A stretch of 64,000 nucleotides of DNA from Ectocarpus siliculosus. Its lineage: Eukaryota; Sar; Phaeophyceae; Ectocarpales; Ectocarpaceae. Numbering within the stretch: position 1 is the first letter of the stretch; the number at the start of each line of letters is the position of its first letter. The stretch lies in contig FN649741.1 of the NCBI GenBank assembly GCA_000310025.1, positions 177,774-241,773 of the forward strand. Direction: 5' to 3'. The notes under the pieces were generated by a model. The model was not told where the DNA came from. It made no database searches and saw only the letters and a program-made list of their open reading frames with translations. This document shows, piece after piece, positions 11,830-24,400 of the stretch. Both the position numbers and the translations under genes were made by a program.

Positions 11830-14800
11830 ATGATGATGGACACAGCTCCGACGATCATGAATCCGAGCCTGGCTCATCCACCACCGGTGGCGAGTACTCC
11901 CGTGCAAGATGCAGTGAAGGCTTGTCAGGTGTGTGACTCGTGAAGTATTTCTCAAATCATGGCAGACCGTTCCTCTGTGCAGCACATACATACCGCTGCT
12001 GCGGGAACGCGGAAACAATGTACACAGCAGGGTGTTTGTGCACTAGACTTACAGAGAATCGTGTGCGTTCTGGTGTCTTCCTGAGCCTGTCCTCTCCTGG
12101 TTGCTGTCGTTGGCTCTCTAACGCAGTTCGGAGACGAGGATGCACTTCAAGAGCTCTTGGAACCAGCAACGGGCAGGGTGAGCCTAGCGGAGGTTATGAT
12201 ACCACGAGTATACAAGGCCTCCGCGTGGGCCCGGGGAATTCAGCGGTGATTTCCTTGCGCTCTCGCGGGTCGTTTGGTGTCGAGGTGGCAGGTCGTTTGG
12301 TGACACAGAGTTGTGATTCGACATCACCTATGATACTACTACTACTGTGCTTGGTTATGCTGTGTGCATAATTGTACACCATCGAGTTGATGCGGAGTAA
12401 CATGCCACCCACCGCCGTTGTCATGTTGTTTTGCATGACTCTATTCCATTTACACTAGGGAGAGGTGCTGCGCCGTGTCCTTACGGCTGTTTCCTGTCGG
12501 CGTTGACTTGTCTCAGGCCCTGGTGGACGTTAACGACCGGGATGCCGAAGATGTGCCATTGCTTCACTGGGCCGCAATTAACGACCGGCGGGGGGTCGTG
12601 AAGTACCTCTTGAAGCGGGTACAGATGCACGGCGGTCAACGCATGGTTGTTTCGTTTCGAGCATGCATACCGCAGTAGTCTACCGAGCGTGTTTGGAGAT
12701 AGCCGCATCAGCAGGATGAGATTTTGTGTTCTGTTTTTATTGGGTGTTTTGCTTGAGTTCACTCCAGCACGCAGTTGTGACCGTAGGGCGTAGGGATACA
12801 TGCATAAGTGCAGCAAATCCAGTGCCGTAATACTTCTGTACTTTACATGGGTCGGCCGCCGCCCTGATGGGAGCCACCTGCGAGGAGGAGGTGAAGGCGT
12901 TGCGTTCCTAGGGGCCTTGCGTCATGGTCAGGAGCCGACCGAGCTCTCCGCCGATACCGTCTGGTGGCAGAAGCAGCTTTTGCAGCGTTCAGTCGCCACT
13001 CCACAGACTGGAGCCAGAGCGACAGGAGCAAGCGATACCTTCGGTTTCAGTTCAGATTTATCACAGCGGATGTGCTTGCTCCAGTCGTGCTGGCTCCAGT
13101 CTGGGAAGGAGTGGCTGAACGCTGTAAAAGCTGTTTCTGCCACTAGACGGTATCGGCGGAGACCTCGGTCGGCTCCCGACCATGACGCAAGGTCAGTAGG
13201 AACTGCCTTCGCCTCCTCCTTGCAGGTGGCTCGATTAAGACGACGTCGGCGACATATCCTGCTTGCTGCTGTGGGGATGAGAGTCGAGAAACTGATGACG
13301 CATCATACCTTGGTTTCATTTGGTGCGCTCGACTCAACTCTTGCACGTTCGATATTTTCGCGCGCACTTTGCCTGCCACCAGGGCGCAGACACGTGCGCT
13401 ATCGGGGGAGTGCTGAAAGAGTCGGCCTTGATGTGGGCGGCCAGGCAGGGATACATGACCATCATTGTTGACCTCTTGCAAGTGAGTGGCCCCAGGCAAC
13501 GAGTCGACGTCGACAAGCGCTTGCTGCAACATAAATACCCTACCACGACTTCCAATCTCTCCATGTACCTATGCGGCCATTTTCGTCAGCCTACAGTGTC
13601 GTTACAGCGGGCGCATTCGCCTGACACCGACCCCCCCCGAAGCCTAAGCTTTCCCCGGGTGCATACGCTCTCTCCGTGTTCCAAATGGTAACGCAATAGG
13701 CCGGGGCGGACTGCCTTCAACGCAATACCTACGGGCAGACGGCGTTACACCTGGCTGCGCAGCGGGGGCACGTGAACACCGTTCTCGTGGTGCTGGCAGC
13801 AGGGACCCCTGTATCCTCCAAAGATTCCAAGGTATGGTGTGTGATGTCCTGCAGTGCGGAGCGGTTGGTGGTGGTGGTGCTCACGCACTTGCGATGAGTC
13901 ATCGCGTGCTACATACTGCGAGAACCAGGCGCATTTTGCCGACCAGAAGCACGAACTCCTTGTGCCGGTGTCGGCGAAACCGAAAACCCTCCCCATGCCG
14001 TCATCTGGGTCCCAAACCACTTTCTTTTGCCAACTCTTCTAATTTTTATTCACGTCGCCCGACACGCTTCTTTGCTTCGCTACGATCACCTCGCCGGCCA
14101 TGGTCACGGTCACGGGGCATCTGCTTCCAGGGGTTCACGCCGCTCATGTACGCGACCAAGCTCCGCATCAGCAACGTCGACCTCATCCGAGTCCTGCTGA
14201 ACTACGGTCCCTCTCCGGGGGTGGAAGAGAAAGACCTCGAGGAAGGGAACACCCCCCTACACTGGGCCATCGTGGGCGGCGTCCAATCGCCATACGCCTT
14301 GTCCCCGATCCTTAAGGTGAAATCTCGGCCTTGCCTCTGGCCCTTTGCCCCAGCAAGGCCGAATGGCACGGCGGTTGTATCTTATCAACAACTTGTGATG
14401 AGTCCATGTACACATTGGAGTTTCGTGATGATTCTTCCCTTTCGAGGCGTTGCTTCGGGAGGTGTGCAGTTGATCGATGGATTCCATCGGCCGAATCTCT
14501 GGCTGGGTTGTGTGTGCGAGGCGCTTGGCGGGTTTGCGCAGCTCGGCATGGCCGTATCGCCGCGGTGGGGTGACGACTCTAGCTCTGGCCAAAAATAGAG
14601 GGGCGAGCGATCTTCCACTTGTGCACCTGTACATGGGAAACAAGACGGGCGGTGGGACTGGTTGCGGTTGGTGCCGCCCCGTGGTGAAGAGAGTGCGCTT
14701 TGGCCGATGGACACCAGACAAGGCTCTGTGGGACAGTTGTTTTGCCAGCTCCGGTGGCTCGAGTGATTTTGCTCCGCAAGTGTGGGGGTGGTTAACACGA

Positions 14801-17800
14801 TTTTCACGCTAGGCAAGTGAAACGGCTGCCCTGAGACTTGTCTCGCTGTTGTGCTCAATCGTTCTCTGTTCTCACCACTAGCTTGTACTGCTCTTTTCTT
14901 GCACTTCTGTCTTCACTTCACAAACGAAGGCGGGAGCGAGCCTGGACGCGGCGAACAAAGCAGGCTTTACCCCAGAGGAGCTGGCGTTGTCACTGGGAAA
15001 CCAAGGGCTGGGAGGTTACCTCAAAACGTGCCGAAATATCCCGATCAGAGCAAGGGATGTCCCTCTGAAGCGGGTGAGGTCTCCTGTGTTGCTAGTGACT
15101 TGCAGGTCATTTTGGGGACATCCCGAGTACGTCGCAATAGCGTTGTTTGTACCTTGAGCCAATTGCAGGGATTCGCTGCTGCTGGTCAATGAGGCGGAGG
15201 AGTCTCTCTACCTCTTTCGGGCTGAGGAAATTTGGTGTCCCATGAAGCCATGCACCTATTGCTCGTTTCAGAACCCGCTCGCGGTCTAGGTGCCTGCGGT
15301 ACGAGGTGGAATGCCAAGCACTACGGAGTAAGGCGTAGCTGGTTCCCTTGAAGGCGAGGATAAGCAACGCTTGGCAGTGGCATAGAAGCAACGCTTCGTC
15401 AAGTGCCGAACGGAAAAGCCGAATCGCACCACGGCTTTCAGTGTTGTACACCTTCAGGATTTGCCATAGGATACATAGGTGCGACCCTAAAGCCGCTGGT
15501 AGATCGCTTCCCTCCGTTGCCCATGCTTTACATCGTTTTTTTGCTTTTTTAACTCCAACACGAAGCGACGCGATATCTCACGGTTCCAAATTGCGTCCCA
15601 TGACACCATCCGAATCGGAAACGGTTCCTGTTTACCATACCGTAACTTCTGGCGAACTGATGGAGCGAAAAGTCGATCAACGAGAGCATGCTGCGTCCAG
15701 GGAGACAGACATACTTTGGCATGACACCTAAATGCCATATCCTCCTTTTTACCCGCGTTTCCTCGTGATGCCGGTTGCGGAGCAGGGCCTGTTTTTGCCC
15801 CTGATTCAGCTGCTTTGGTGCTTCGGGTTCGTGAACACGTTCGGCTGTTGGGGGTGCTTAGGGGGGGCTGCGGGGATCGGGGCAACGAGCTCTCTGACGT
15901 ACAAGATCGTGCAGTTCGACGCGAACTGGGTGCCACTGGGGGTGGCGCTGTGGTCCCTGGTGCTTATCGTCGCCTCGGAAGCGGCGTTTCTTTGGGAGGA
16001 GCAGGCGGCACTGCGATCGATGGCGACGCTGCTGCCAGCTCTTGTGACGCTGTGCTTCCTGTACAAGTCGGTGAGCTGTCGGGAGGGGGGAGAAGAAATT
16101 TCCGTTTTTTCGAAAGGAGAGGGTTCTATGTTCCAATTCCAAACGTATGCTAGGACGATGTGTTTGCTTTGAGCAGAACATGGAATAAATGTGCTGGGTA
16201 TGACTCACTGCGTTGATTAGCCGGTGGCTTTGCGTGATGATTCTTGCCGAACCGGAGGAAACGGGATGGATAAAATGCATCCTTTGAGCCCTCGGTGCGC
16301 TTGTGTTGCCAAGCATATTGTAGGGCGTGTCCGCAGCAATCAGTGCTATCGCCGTCATCCCCCCCACACACACACACTATCCTCACGGCCAGCACAAGAG
16401 AATGGACTACCAACAGAGACCGAACAATCGTCCGAAACACGACCGCTACTGTACACAGATGGCAACAAAACCAGGTTACCTTGCAATGGACCCATCGGCG
16501 AGAGAGATGGCGATAAACAGGTTGGCGGAAGAAGGCCGCTTGAACAGCGAGACGCTGTGCACGACGTGCATTGTGGAGAAGGTGGGTGCTCTGCCTCTGT
16601 CGGGCACGACGAATGGGTGGGTGCACGCAACACACGCTCCCCCCCCGAGATATGCATGTGTGTTGAACAGACTCACCACTAGTGCTAGGGGAACATGAGC
16701 AACAAGGCAGTAGCCTCTGGTGCTAGGGTTGTTGCTAGGGATACATGAGCAAGAAGGCAGTTGCCTATTGCAATATATTTCGAGCGTGTAGCTCATCCCA
16801 ACACTTGTTTTCTCACGAAATGATAGGAAACGCTCGTTACGAAATACGAAGTACCTACTTAAGAGTCAATCGCCCGTGCTTCTCCTCCACCCCGAAGTCT
16901 GGGTCTGTTGATCTAGCACGGCGTCCTCGTCACAACGGCAAAATATTGCTTCCCTACCACCCCCCCCACCCCCCCCCTTGACCTGATCCCCGCCTCCGGC
17001 GACATGCAGACTCCTCGCTCCAAGCATTGCGATACCTGTGGAAGGTGCATCTTGCGGTTCGACCATCACTGCCCGTTCGTGGCAAACTGCGTGGGGCAGA
17101 ACAACCACCGATTCTTCGTTGGTTTTCTCTTTTTCGCTGTTGTGGTAAGAGCATGAAGATGTATGGCCCTTGTTCGGCCTTTTGTTCGGCGTTTACTGGT
17201 GTGTTTTATGTTGTGGTGTGATGGGTATTGCTTCGAGTGATAGTTTCAGGTTTCACAGCCATGAAGCGCTGTTGAAGGTTCATCGTGTGTCTACTTCGTG
17301 ACTATACACCTTCTCTTGAGAGTCAGTCGGCAAAGGCTGCGAATGCGTATGGACAACACGCCTAGGTGGCCTGCGAACGTCACGAGTTGGCGTCATGGAA
17401 TAAGTGGAGTAAGTGCCAACGCTGCTTTGTGTCGAAGGCCCCTACCCGGCTCGTTAAGTAGCCACCCGTACGATTTCAATCGCCGTGATGGGCACAGGCG
17501 TCAGGTAGTGTGCACGCTCCATCGGGGATGACCGCGCTCGTTGATTCTGGTGTGGCCGCTTCATTCGAAGGAAGGTGGTGCCGGTCCCTGCCTAGTGTAG
17601 TAGCATCACCACCTCTTAGGAAGGCCCTTGCTGTTCACGTACCACGTCTAACCGATGCCTCGTCCACGCCACGCTGTCAGGGGATATCTTCTTTCCTGTG
17701 GAATCTGTACAGCTACGGGCAAGCAGAGTGCGGGGAGTGGGCCATGTGGCGGTGCGTCTTCGGTCACTCGAAGTTCCTTGGCTGCACGGCCATCTTAGCG

Positions 17801-19959
17801 GTGAGCCTGCAGTACCCGTCGCGAACATTCGCAACCTTTTCCCGCGTTGCAGATACCGCTTCTTTGACTCCGCGAGCAGACTGTGCGGAGCGGCATCAGG
17901 AACTAAACTTCGCCAAGCTGTTGACTGTATCCTCGCGACGCGTTCATGGCCCACCGCTCTCGTCCGTGCCCCAAATTATCCGTCCATGTTGTAATGTTTA
18001 TAGACTAATCATGTGGTGCGTTTTCACCTTGCGGATGTACGTGTACCGTCAGGCTTATCACGACGTTTGGATAGGGCTCCTCCTGCTCACGCACCTTCGA
18101 ATGGTACTGATCAACATGACGACCTACGAATCGATTAAGGGGAGGCGATGGGTGGACAACACCACCCATGGCAAGCCGTTTTACGTGCGCTACCCCACGA
18201 ACTGCTTCCGATTCTTCTTCCGCCCTGGGCGCGAGTCCGGCAGGATGGCCGGCGCCTACGGCCGTGTGCCGACCCAGGTATGATGCCATTTTCGAGTCAA
18301 AACCTTTCCGCTATATTTTTAGATAATACTTCATACAATCAATCACAGAAAGACACAACGTCCGGAGCATGAGCACAAGAGCAAAAAACAAGGGCAGGGT
18401 CAAGCACCGGAGAGGGGACAGGCTGAAACACGACAATGACGACCGACCCACCAGCGACGGTTGACTCTCCAATCTTCTTCTTCTTCCTCTTCTGGTGGTC
18501 TGCAGTCTTCAATATTCTTTAACCCACCAGCGACAATCTTCNNNNNNNNNNNNNNNNNNNNNNNNNNNNNNNNNNNNNNNNNNNNNNNNNNNNNNNNNNN
18601 NNNCTAACCTGGTGGTCTGCAGTCTTCAATCTTCTTAGAATATTAAAGACTGCAGACCACCAGAAAAGAAAGAAGAAGATTGAAGACTCAATCGTCGCTG
18701 GTGGGTTAAAGAATGGTATTGAAGATTGCAGACCACCAGAAGAGGAAGAATAAGAAGATGTTACGACCCAACCGTCGCTGGTGGACCGGTTGCCATTGTC
18801 GTGTTTCAGCCTGTCTCCTCTCCGGAGCTTGACCCTGCCCTTGTTCTTTGCTCTTGTGCTCTTGCTCCGGTCGTTGTTGTGGTAGTCATCGCGTGCTTGT
18901 CGTTGGTGGTGCTTGCTTTTGTGTCGTTGTCGTTGTTGTTGTTGTTGTCTACCCGTTCGAGATACAGCAGTTAGCGCCCGCGATTAAGAAGAAACAAAGG
19001 CTCAATTTTCCACGAAAAATAAGAAAATAGTGTTGAGAAGCATAGCTCAATCTGCGCCACAAAATAAAAAACGTCTCAATAAGAAAACAGGAGCGACTGC
19101 TACCCTACTTCGATTGGGGCGTGGGTGCTCCTAGAGGTAGACCCAGAGGGAGGGAATGAGAGGCGCAAAAGGGTGACAACCCCCAATGTTCGCCTTACTG
19201 AGCTTGCAACATATAATGACGGGTGATTTTGGTTGTTGGCATGTCAGTGTGCGGGTGAGGCATCGTGGGGTGTTTGTTCGTTTAATTAGTTTCAGCCCTC
19301 ACTCATGGGGGGGCCACAGGACCTTGTAGCGACAGCGAGGCGTTTCAGCTGAATGTATTTCGCTTAGCTGTGGCCTTCATACGTACTTCAGTACAACCGT
19401 CGGTGGTGAGAATCAATCGGGGTTGAGTACGGGAGGCGAGGAGAGCAACGCAAATCATTTGTTTATTTAGCACGTTGTGTATGCAAGAAGAGAACAACAA
19501 GAAATTGCCGATTTAAGAAATTCAGCAGGATTCTGCAGCACGAAAAAATAAGAAACTTGACATAAGAACTTGGACAACCTACCCTGAGACAATAAGAATT
19601 TGAGACTGGACCGGAAACTGGTGTTTCTTCAACGCGGGCGCTAACTGCACGTTGTTTTTTTTGTGCCTTCGACATCGTTTGGAGAGAAAAGAAGTCGGGT
19701 TTCCTGCAAGGTGTCGTCCTTGGGGTCTAGACAAGGTTAAGGTTGACGGATATTTCTTCCGTCCGGCGGAGCTGTAAGTGCCTGCTCATCTGTTGCCTAA
19801 GCCGCCGCTTATTATGCTGTTTCCCCTCCCCGTGGTTTTCCCCTGATGCTGCAGGACCTTGACATGATGGGCAAAAAGGACGAGGATGCGCTGGACTCGA
19901 TGGAGGGCGGGGCTAGCCGCGACGGGGGGATGAACGCCAACGAGTCGCGCGTCGTGTAG
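11830..19959 (+). CDS. Ankyrin-repeat DHHC palmitoyltransferase (S-acyltransferase)
   Basis: Thirteen exons, all joined in phase 0, give 601 aa: 11830-11928, 12127-12177, 12517-12618, 13383-13481, 13700-13831, 14131-14316, 14930-15073, 15786-16070, 16459-16581, 17010-17144, 17681-17800, 18053-18277, 19855-19959. The enzyme class transfers palmitate to cysteines of membrane-associated proteins. Exons 2-7 encode ankyrin repeats ([51 protein letters not shown]). Exon 8 carries hydrophobic spans ([30 protein letters not shown]). Exons 9-10 give the cysteine-rich domain: [26 protein letters not shown] and [11 protein letters not shown], with the catalytic DHHC cysteine present. Exon 12 has a last membrane span and the TTxE motif (TTYE). 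The architecture matches the ZDHHC13/ZDHHC17 (HIP14, Akr1) group, probably Golgi or endosomal. The first of three consecutive ATGs was taken as start. Introns hold two hairpins, an antisense pseudogene fragment and a transposon. Confidence 0.9.
12851..13253. repeat. Foldback (hairpin) element with about 185 bp arms in intron 3
   Basis: Bases 12851-13035 and 13070-13253 are inverted copies of each other with a short loop. Shared blocks on opposite strands include GAGCCGACCGAG, CCGCCGATACCGTCT and AGACTGGAGCCAG. The ends read GTCGGCCGCC and, on the other strand, GTCGCCGACG. Identity looks about 85 percent by eye. Open reading through the arms on both strands is a by-product of the symmetry, not coding evidence. 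Confidence 0.85.
15107..15725 (-). pseudogene. Antisense coding remnant inside intron 7 of the DHHC gene
   Basis: The minus strand encodes protein-like sequence in two frames that can be read as one broken product. One part (15725 to 15487) contains [28 protein letters not shown] and [14 protein letters not shown], followed by a stop. The second (15451 to 15107) contains [39 protein letters not shown] and [14 protein letters not shown]. The two are separated by one stop and a frameshift. I do not recognise the family. The even residue composition argues that it was once coding: either a decayed gene copy or a piece of an unrecognised mobile element. Confidence 0.5.
18362..18870. repeat. Long inverted repeat (hairpin) spanning the assembly gap, intron 12
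   Basis: The left arm (from TCCGGAGCATGAGCACAAGA at 18361) and the right arm (to CTCTTGTGCTCTTGCTCCGG at 18870) are inverted copies. The shared module GGTGGTCTGCAGTCTTCAAT occurs on both strands and more than once per arm, as do CACCAGCGAC blocks. The gap lies between the arms. It sits in intron 12 of the ankyrin-DHHC gene. Confidence 0.85.
18542..18603. other. Assembly gap (62 N)
   Basis: Sixty-two unknown bases in the centre of the 18362-18870 hairpin. Palindromic sequence is difficult to sequence and assemble, so the gap is probably technical and its true size is unknown. It does not interrupt any exon of the gene model. Confidence 0.99.
18968..19647. mobile_element. Non-autonomous DNA transposon, family 2, copy 1 (680 bp)
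   Basis: Terminal inverted repeats: CAGTTAGCGCCCGCG at 18968 and its complement CGCGGGCGCTAACTG ending at 19647. Internal A-rich modules (CTCAATAAGAAAACAGGAGC, GGTGACAACCCCCAATGTTC, ATTCAGCAGGATTCTGC) recur in order in the element at 44932-45557. No open frame of note. It lies in intron 12 of the ankyrin-DHHC gene. Confidence 0.75.
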
Positions 19960-21401
19960 AACTCCTGACGTATCCTCCAGCAAGGAAACGCTCTTCTAAA
20001 GAAAAGTCTCGCCCTGTCCGGATGGTTTTAGCCTTTGGTCCACCCTCTTTCCTTTTTGAGTGAAACGGCCGAGGAGTTCTGTTCCGCTCCGCGGGGGCAT
20101 GTTTTCAACGTATCGACGATTTACTCGCGTCTCTTCCTGGTACAAGTTTGTTGTATGGCTGTTTCCTAGGGCCCGATGTGTCCCGAAAGCGGAGCAAGTC
20201 CGCTGCTTTGAGGTTCCGATGTCGCTGACTGCAATTGTACGTATTTTCGAAATTGTTCAGAGAGAAAATTCGCCGATGAGGCGACGGAGTGCTTGTTGCA
20301 CACTTTGCGTGATGGCTGCACCGTGTTGTTAATAGCACGGGCGCCAGTGTACCCACAGTGTTGTTACTGCTGTGTTACAAGGAGCCCAATTGTATTGCCA
20401 ACCGGGCTTTCCTTGTAACGCTAAGTACGTGTCCGATGGTGCTGTACGGGATTTGGTCGGTAGCGCATCATTCACTAGAAGTAGTGTCATGGTTGTTCCG
20501 TTGTGTTGGTTGTAGGTGTAAGCGAGCGTTTGGCGTTCTGTTGAACACATACAGTAGACCGGGGTATCGACATGTATGTGTGCACGGATCGCAAGTGCTT
20601 GCTCGAGCCGATGATCTGTTCTGTCGGCAGCAATGAAGGTGGTACTCGTCATGACCCCTAGGGTTGAGCGTGTAGGGGTAATAGGGTACAGTAGACTAAC
20701 GAAACCATGCAGAGAGGCTACGTGAGGCGGGTAGCCCTTCTTGATGCCATGCATTCCCTAGTCTGGTTTGTGCTTTGTTTTGAGATAGTGAGTGTTTGTT
20801 GTGGGTGGGTATCTAATGCTGTTACTATTTCTACGTGTGTGGGAGACTGCCTCCCCAAAGACTTGCTTTGTACTAATCCAATGCTGATAAGCCGTGCATA
20901 AAACATAATATTGTCCCACTTATATCTGGTCGTCATCCTCCTTACATGGTTCGATATAGGTCTGGATGCACCAGTCAGGGTAGCGCAACACAAGCAGGAG
21001 AAAATAGTTTTGCATATTGTACCATTTCCGAATGACAAGGTCGATGACAGCTACCTACACGTGTACGAAACTTTGTCAGTTTCCCACAATCAAGCTTGCC
21101 ACGTACAGTAAGTATATCGGGGCTGTGTTGCAACCTCCTCCCCCTCTACAAACAGCGGTTTTGGTTGGAGCGCGGACGGACAAGGGACACGGGGACACTC
21201 TGTCTGAAAAGCTGAAAAGCTAAACAAAAAGCTGTAAACTTAACTTCTTTAAAAGATAATCTGCACCACGTAACCCCTTGCCCCCCTCCCTCTGCCCAAT
21301 CCGCGTACTCCCAGAGCACCTGATTCCGCCGCGTCTCGGTAGCAGTCGGATCGCTGCTGGTCCTGTGCACTTCACGCGTCGCCGGGGCCTAGGCGTTGTC
21401 A
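19960..21401. other. Intergenic region, no gene recognised
   Basis: 1.44 kb between the stop of the ankyrin-DHHC gene (19959) and the start of the SLC30A9-like gene (21402), both on the plus strand. No exon, RNA gene or repeat family could be supported. It should contain the 3' UTR of the first and the promoter of the second. Confidence 0.5.
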
Positions 21402-24400
21402 ATGCTGCGCCATGCTGGCTCTCTACGTGCTTCTTCCGTTTGCTCCAGGAGGTTTGCGTCCCGCAATCGTGTCCACGACGTCGTAGCAACAGTCGGCGCG
21501 CCATGTTGCTCGAAACCATATCGCTACCAGATCCCTCGCTCGACGCCAGGACTGCCGTACTGCTCGCACCTTCACCACGATGCCCGGCGAAGAAGAGAAG
21601 GCGACGGCCCGATACCGCCCGTACCCCGCCCGGTGGGCCTTGCGGGTGGCGATGGAAAGAGGTCGGCGCTCGGGAGGGGCGCTATGGCGGCGATAGCGCG
21701 TGCGCAGCAGATGGCATTGAGCTCGGAGGAAGGAGCTGGCGGGTTGGGATCGAGGAGCAAGGCGGAACAGTCCCAGGCGGGCATGGACGCGGAAACCCGG
21801 AGGTCGATCGGGGAAGGGGACAAGAAGTCCAAGAAAAGCATGAAGACGGTCAAGGTCAGTTTCTTTTCACGGGCTCTATAGCACGGAACATGAATGCCTG
21901 TGCGCTGTGGCGGCGTGGTGGAGTGCCGGTAAACGTCGAGTGCGCGTTGCGGTTGGATTGCAGTTGAAACACATCATGTAGGAACATACAAGCCGTCACA
22001 GCAAACCCGCGAGCAAGTAGACGGTGCGTGTATACCCTTCCAATGCTGTACGTCAGAGTACGCCATTCGACCTCTTGCGGAGTAGTCGGCGCGATAGAGC
22101 GGTGGAAAAGACAGCGGTGACCGTTGGCTTGATGAATTGCTCACGGTTCCTTGAAGCTGCTGCGTCAAGGTGCCGCACGTGAATGCCATGAATTTCAGAA
22201 TGTTCCGTGAAAGCACAGCAGTCTTGCAGCAGTCATCAAGTTGCGAGCGTACTGGGAAGCGTTCCGCCCATGCAGTACCTCCTTCTCTAGCAGCCACGAC
22301 GAGCAGAGTTTGGTCTTCGTAGCGGAGTTATCCAGTCTTCGCCACCAACTCGATTTCGTGCAGCACGTGCAACTACCTGTCGCTCAGCGGCCCTTACTTC
22401 CGTCGGAATCGATCTTGACTGGCTATTTGACTTCACAATGTGTCTGGCTTTGATCTCGTTGCCGTCGACATGTCTCATGCTACGCATTTTATGTTTCGGT
22501 TTTCTCGTCAAGGCAACGTTCTTGTTCCGAACTTCGCAACACCGACTACTTCCGCCAGAAACGGGGGTGAAATCGCGCGCGCCTCTCAACGCCGTGCATT
22601 TCACACGTTGCTTGCATGCGTAGCCCTTGACTGAGTGCTGCTCCTCTGATGACCTTTCGCTCGCTCGACGCCGAACGTGCTTCCTTGGACGGGCATGGCA
22701 CCGGCTTCAGCTTGCCCTTGCTGGCAACCTTGTCATTACTCTGGGCAAGTTTCTGGCGTACATGCACAGCGGCTCTAGTGCCATGAGCTCGGAGGCGATG
22801 CACTCCCTGGTAGATTCGGCGAATCAGCTCCTGCTGGTGGTGGGACTCAGGAGCGCGTCCACTGCTCCCGACAAGCGGCACCAGTACGGATACGGTAAGG
22901 GTGTAGGATGGATTTACAGAGAGGTTGGTTCATAAAGGTATTTGCCCGTACTTCACCACGGCCACATGGTTCAAGAGAGTCGTTAGGCACTACTATGTAT
23001 CGTCGGTGGACTCGTGACAATACGAGCAGCGGCAGTGGTGCGCAGCGAGCGGGTGGTCTCTGGTGAAGGTATTGTGGAAACAGACCGAACAGTAGCGGAC
23101 GCGGTGACCGAGCGTGTGCGCTGCACACGAGTAAAGTAAGGTGTAGACAGCGCAGGTTTATTCTACGGTATTGTGTGAGACATTGAAATTTAATTTTTTT
23201 TAGAAGCAATCGCGCACATATCCTGTTCAGCAGGAAGGTAGTGGGGGACTACGGTTATCTCGTGACGTGCCGAGATGAAAGAAAATCTCTCTTCCACATT
23301 TCTCGGAGAAAATAATCCGAGACGCAAAGTACCCGTGCTGCTGCTGCTACTGCTGCTGCTGTTTGTGGTGGCGGTGGTGGTGTGCTGCTGCTGCTGCTTG
23401 GGCTATTTGTGGTGCTCGTTCTTCTGTTATGTCGCGATTGTCCCTCGATTGACCTGTGGAATGGTGTGGCGTGCGTGCTGTCTCTCTCGCACCAGGGAAG
23501 TCGGTGTACTTTTGGGCTCTGGTATCGGCGCTGGGAACCTTCTGGCTGGGTGCGGGCGTATCAATGAGACATAGCATCGAGGAGCTGATCAACCCCACGG
23601 TTGCTTTAGACAAGGTGCGCGATTGTGGTGGCACCTTTCGTCGCGTAATTTTCACAATATAGAAGTATGTGGGGGCGGACAGACAGTAGATCCTACGCTG
23701 TGCCTGGCATGCTCCAGCGAAACAGAGTCATTGGTGTTCGTTTGCTCCCGAACATCATTGGCATTTCATGTAGGTGTTGGTGTGTCGCTGTTGGCAAGGC
23801 AGTGTTGCCACGGCCCCATGCTGTGCGATCATTCCCTGCCATTCTTGGCTGTTGAACTCGGAGTTTGAGCGCGTTGTCGCATTGGCGGTAACGAGCCCCC
23901 CCCCGTTGCCCGATCTCACGGCGCCCATCGTGCAAGCTTAAAAGAAATGCCCGATCGAGATAATTGATATTGCTCTCAGCTACTAGTACCCCTTCTTCCA
24001 TGTCTTGACAAACGGGGCCTTTTTGACAGGTGGGAATGGAGGTGTGGTCCGTGCTGGGACTCAGCCTGCTCGTCGACGGCTACGTACTGGTCAAGACGTT
24101 CGAGAGCATCTGGCAATCCAAGCCCAAGAACCTCAGCTTGAAAAAGCACTTGACGAACGTGAGTCAAGCTGCTCTCATTCAGCTGGAGCAGTGCTTACTC
24201 GTAACTGTCGCCATCGGATTGCTTGCAGTTGCCCTCAATTTTATTATTGAACTTACGATCCCCTTGGACTGTGGTTGTATCTCGATCGGGTAGTCTTCCT
24301 TTGGTTGTATGTGTATTTCCTAAGAAGCTGGGCCAGCCAAGACGAACTCGAACTGTTGTCTGGATGCGGTTTGCACGAACTAGAACCTGAAATTTTAACA

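Noticed and set aside
12800-13471. Plus and minus open frames across the intron-3 hairpin
   Set aside because: The similar peptides on both strands result from the inverted repeat, not from coding.
21278-21967. 229-codon plus-strand open frame overlapping exon 1 of the SLC30A9-like gene
   Set aside because: It is a different frame from the one carrying the presequence and matching the splice phase; it has Arg/Gly-rich composition typical of a GC-rich shadow.
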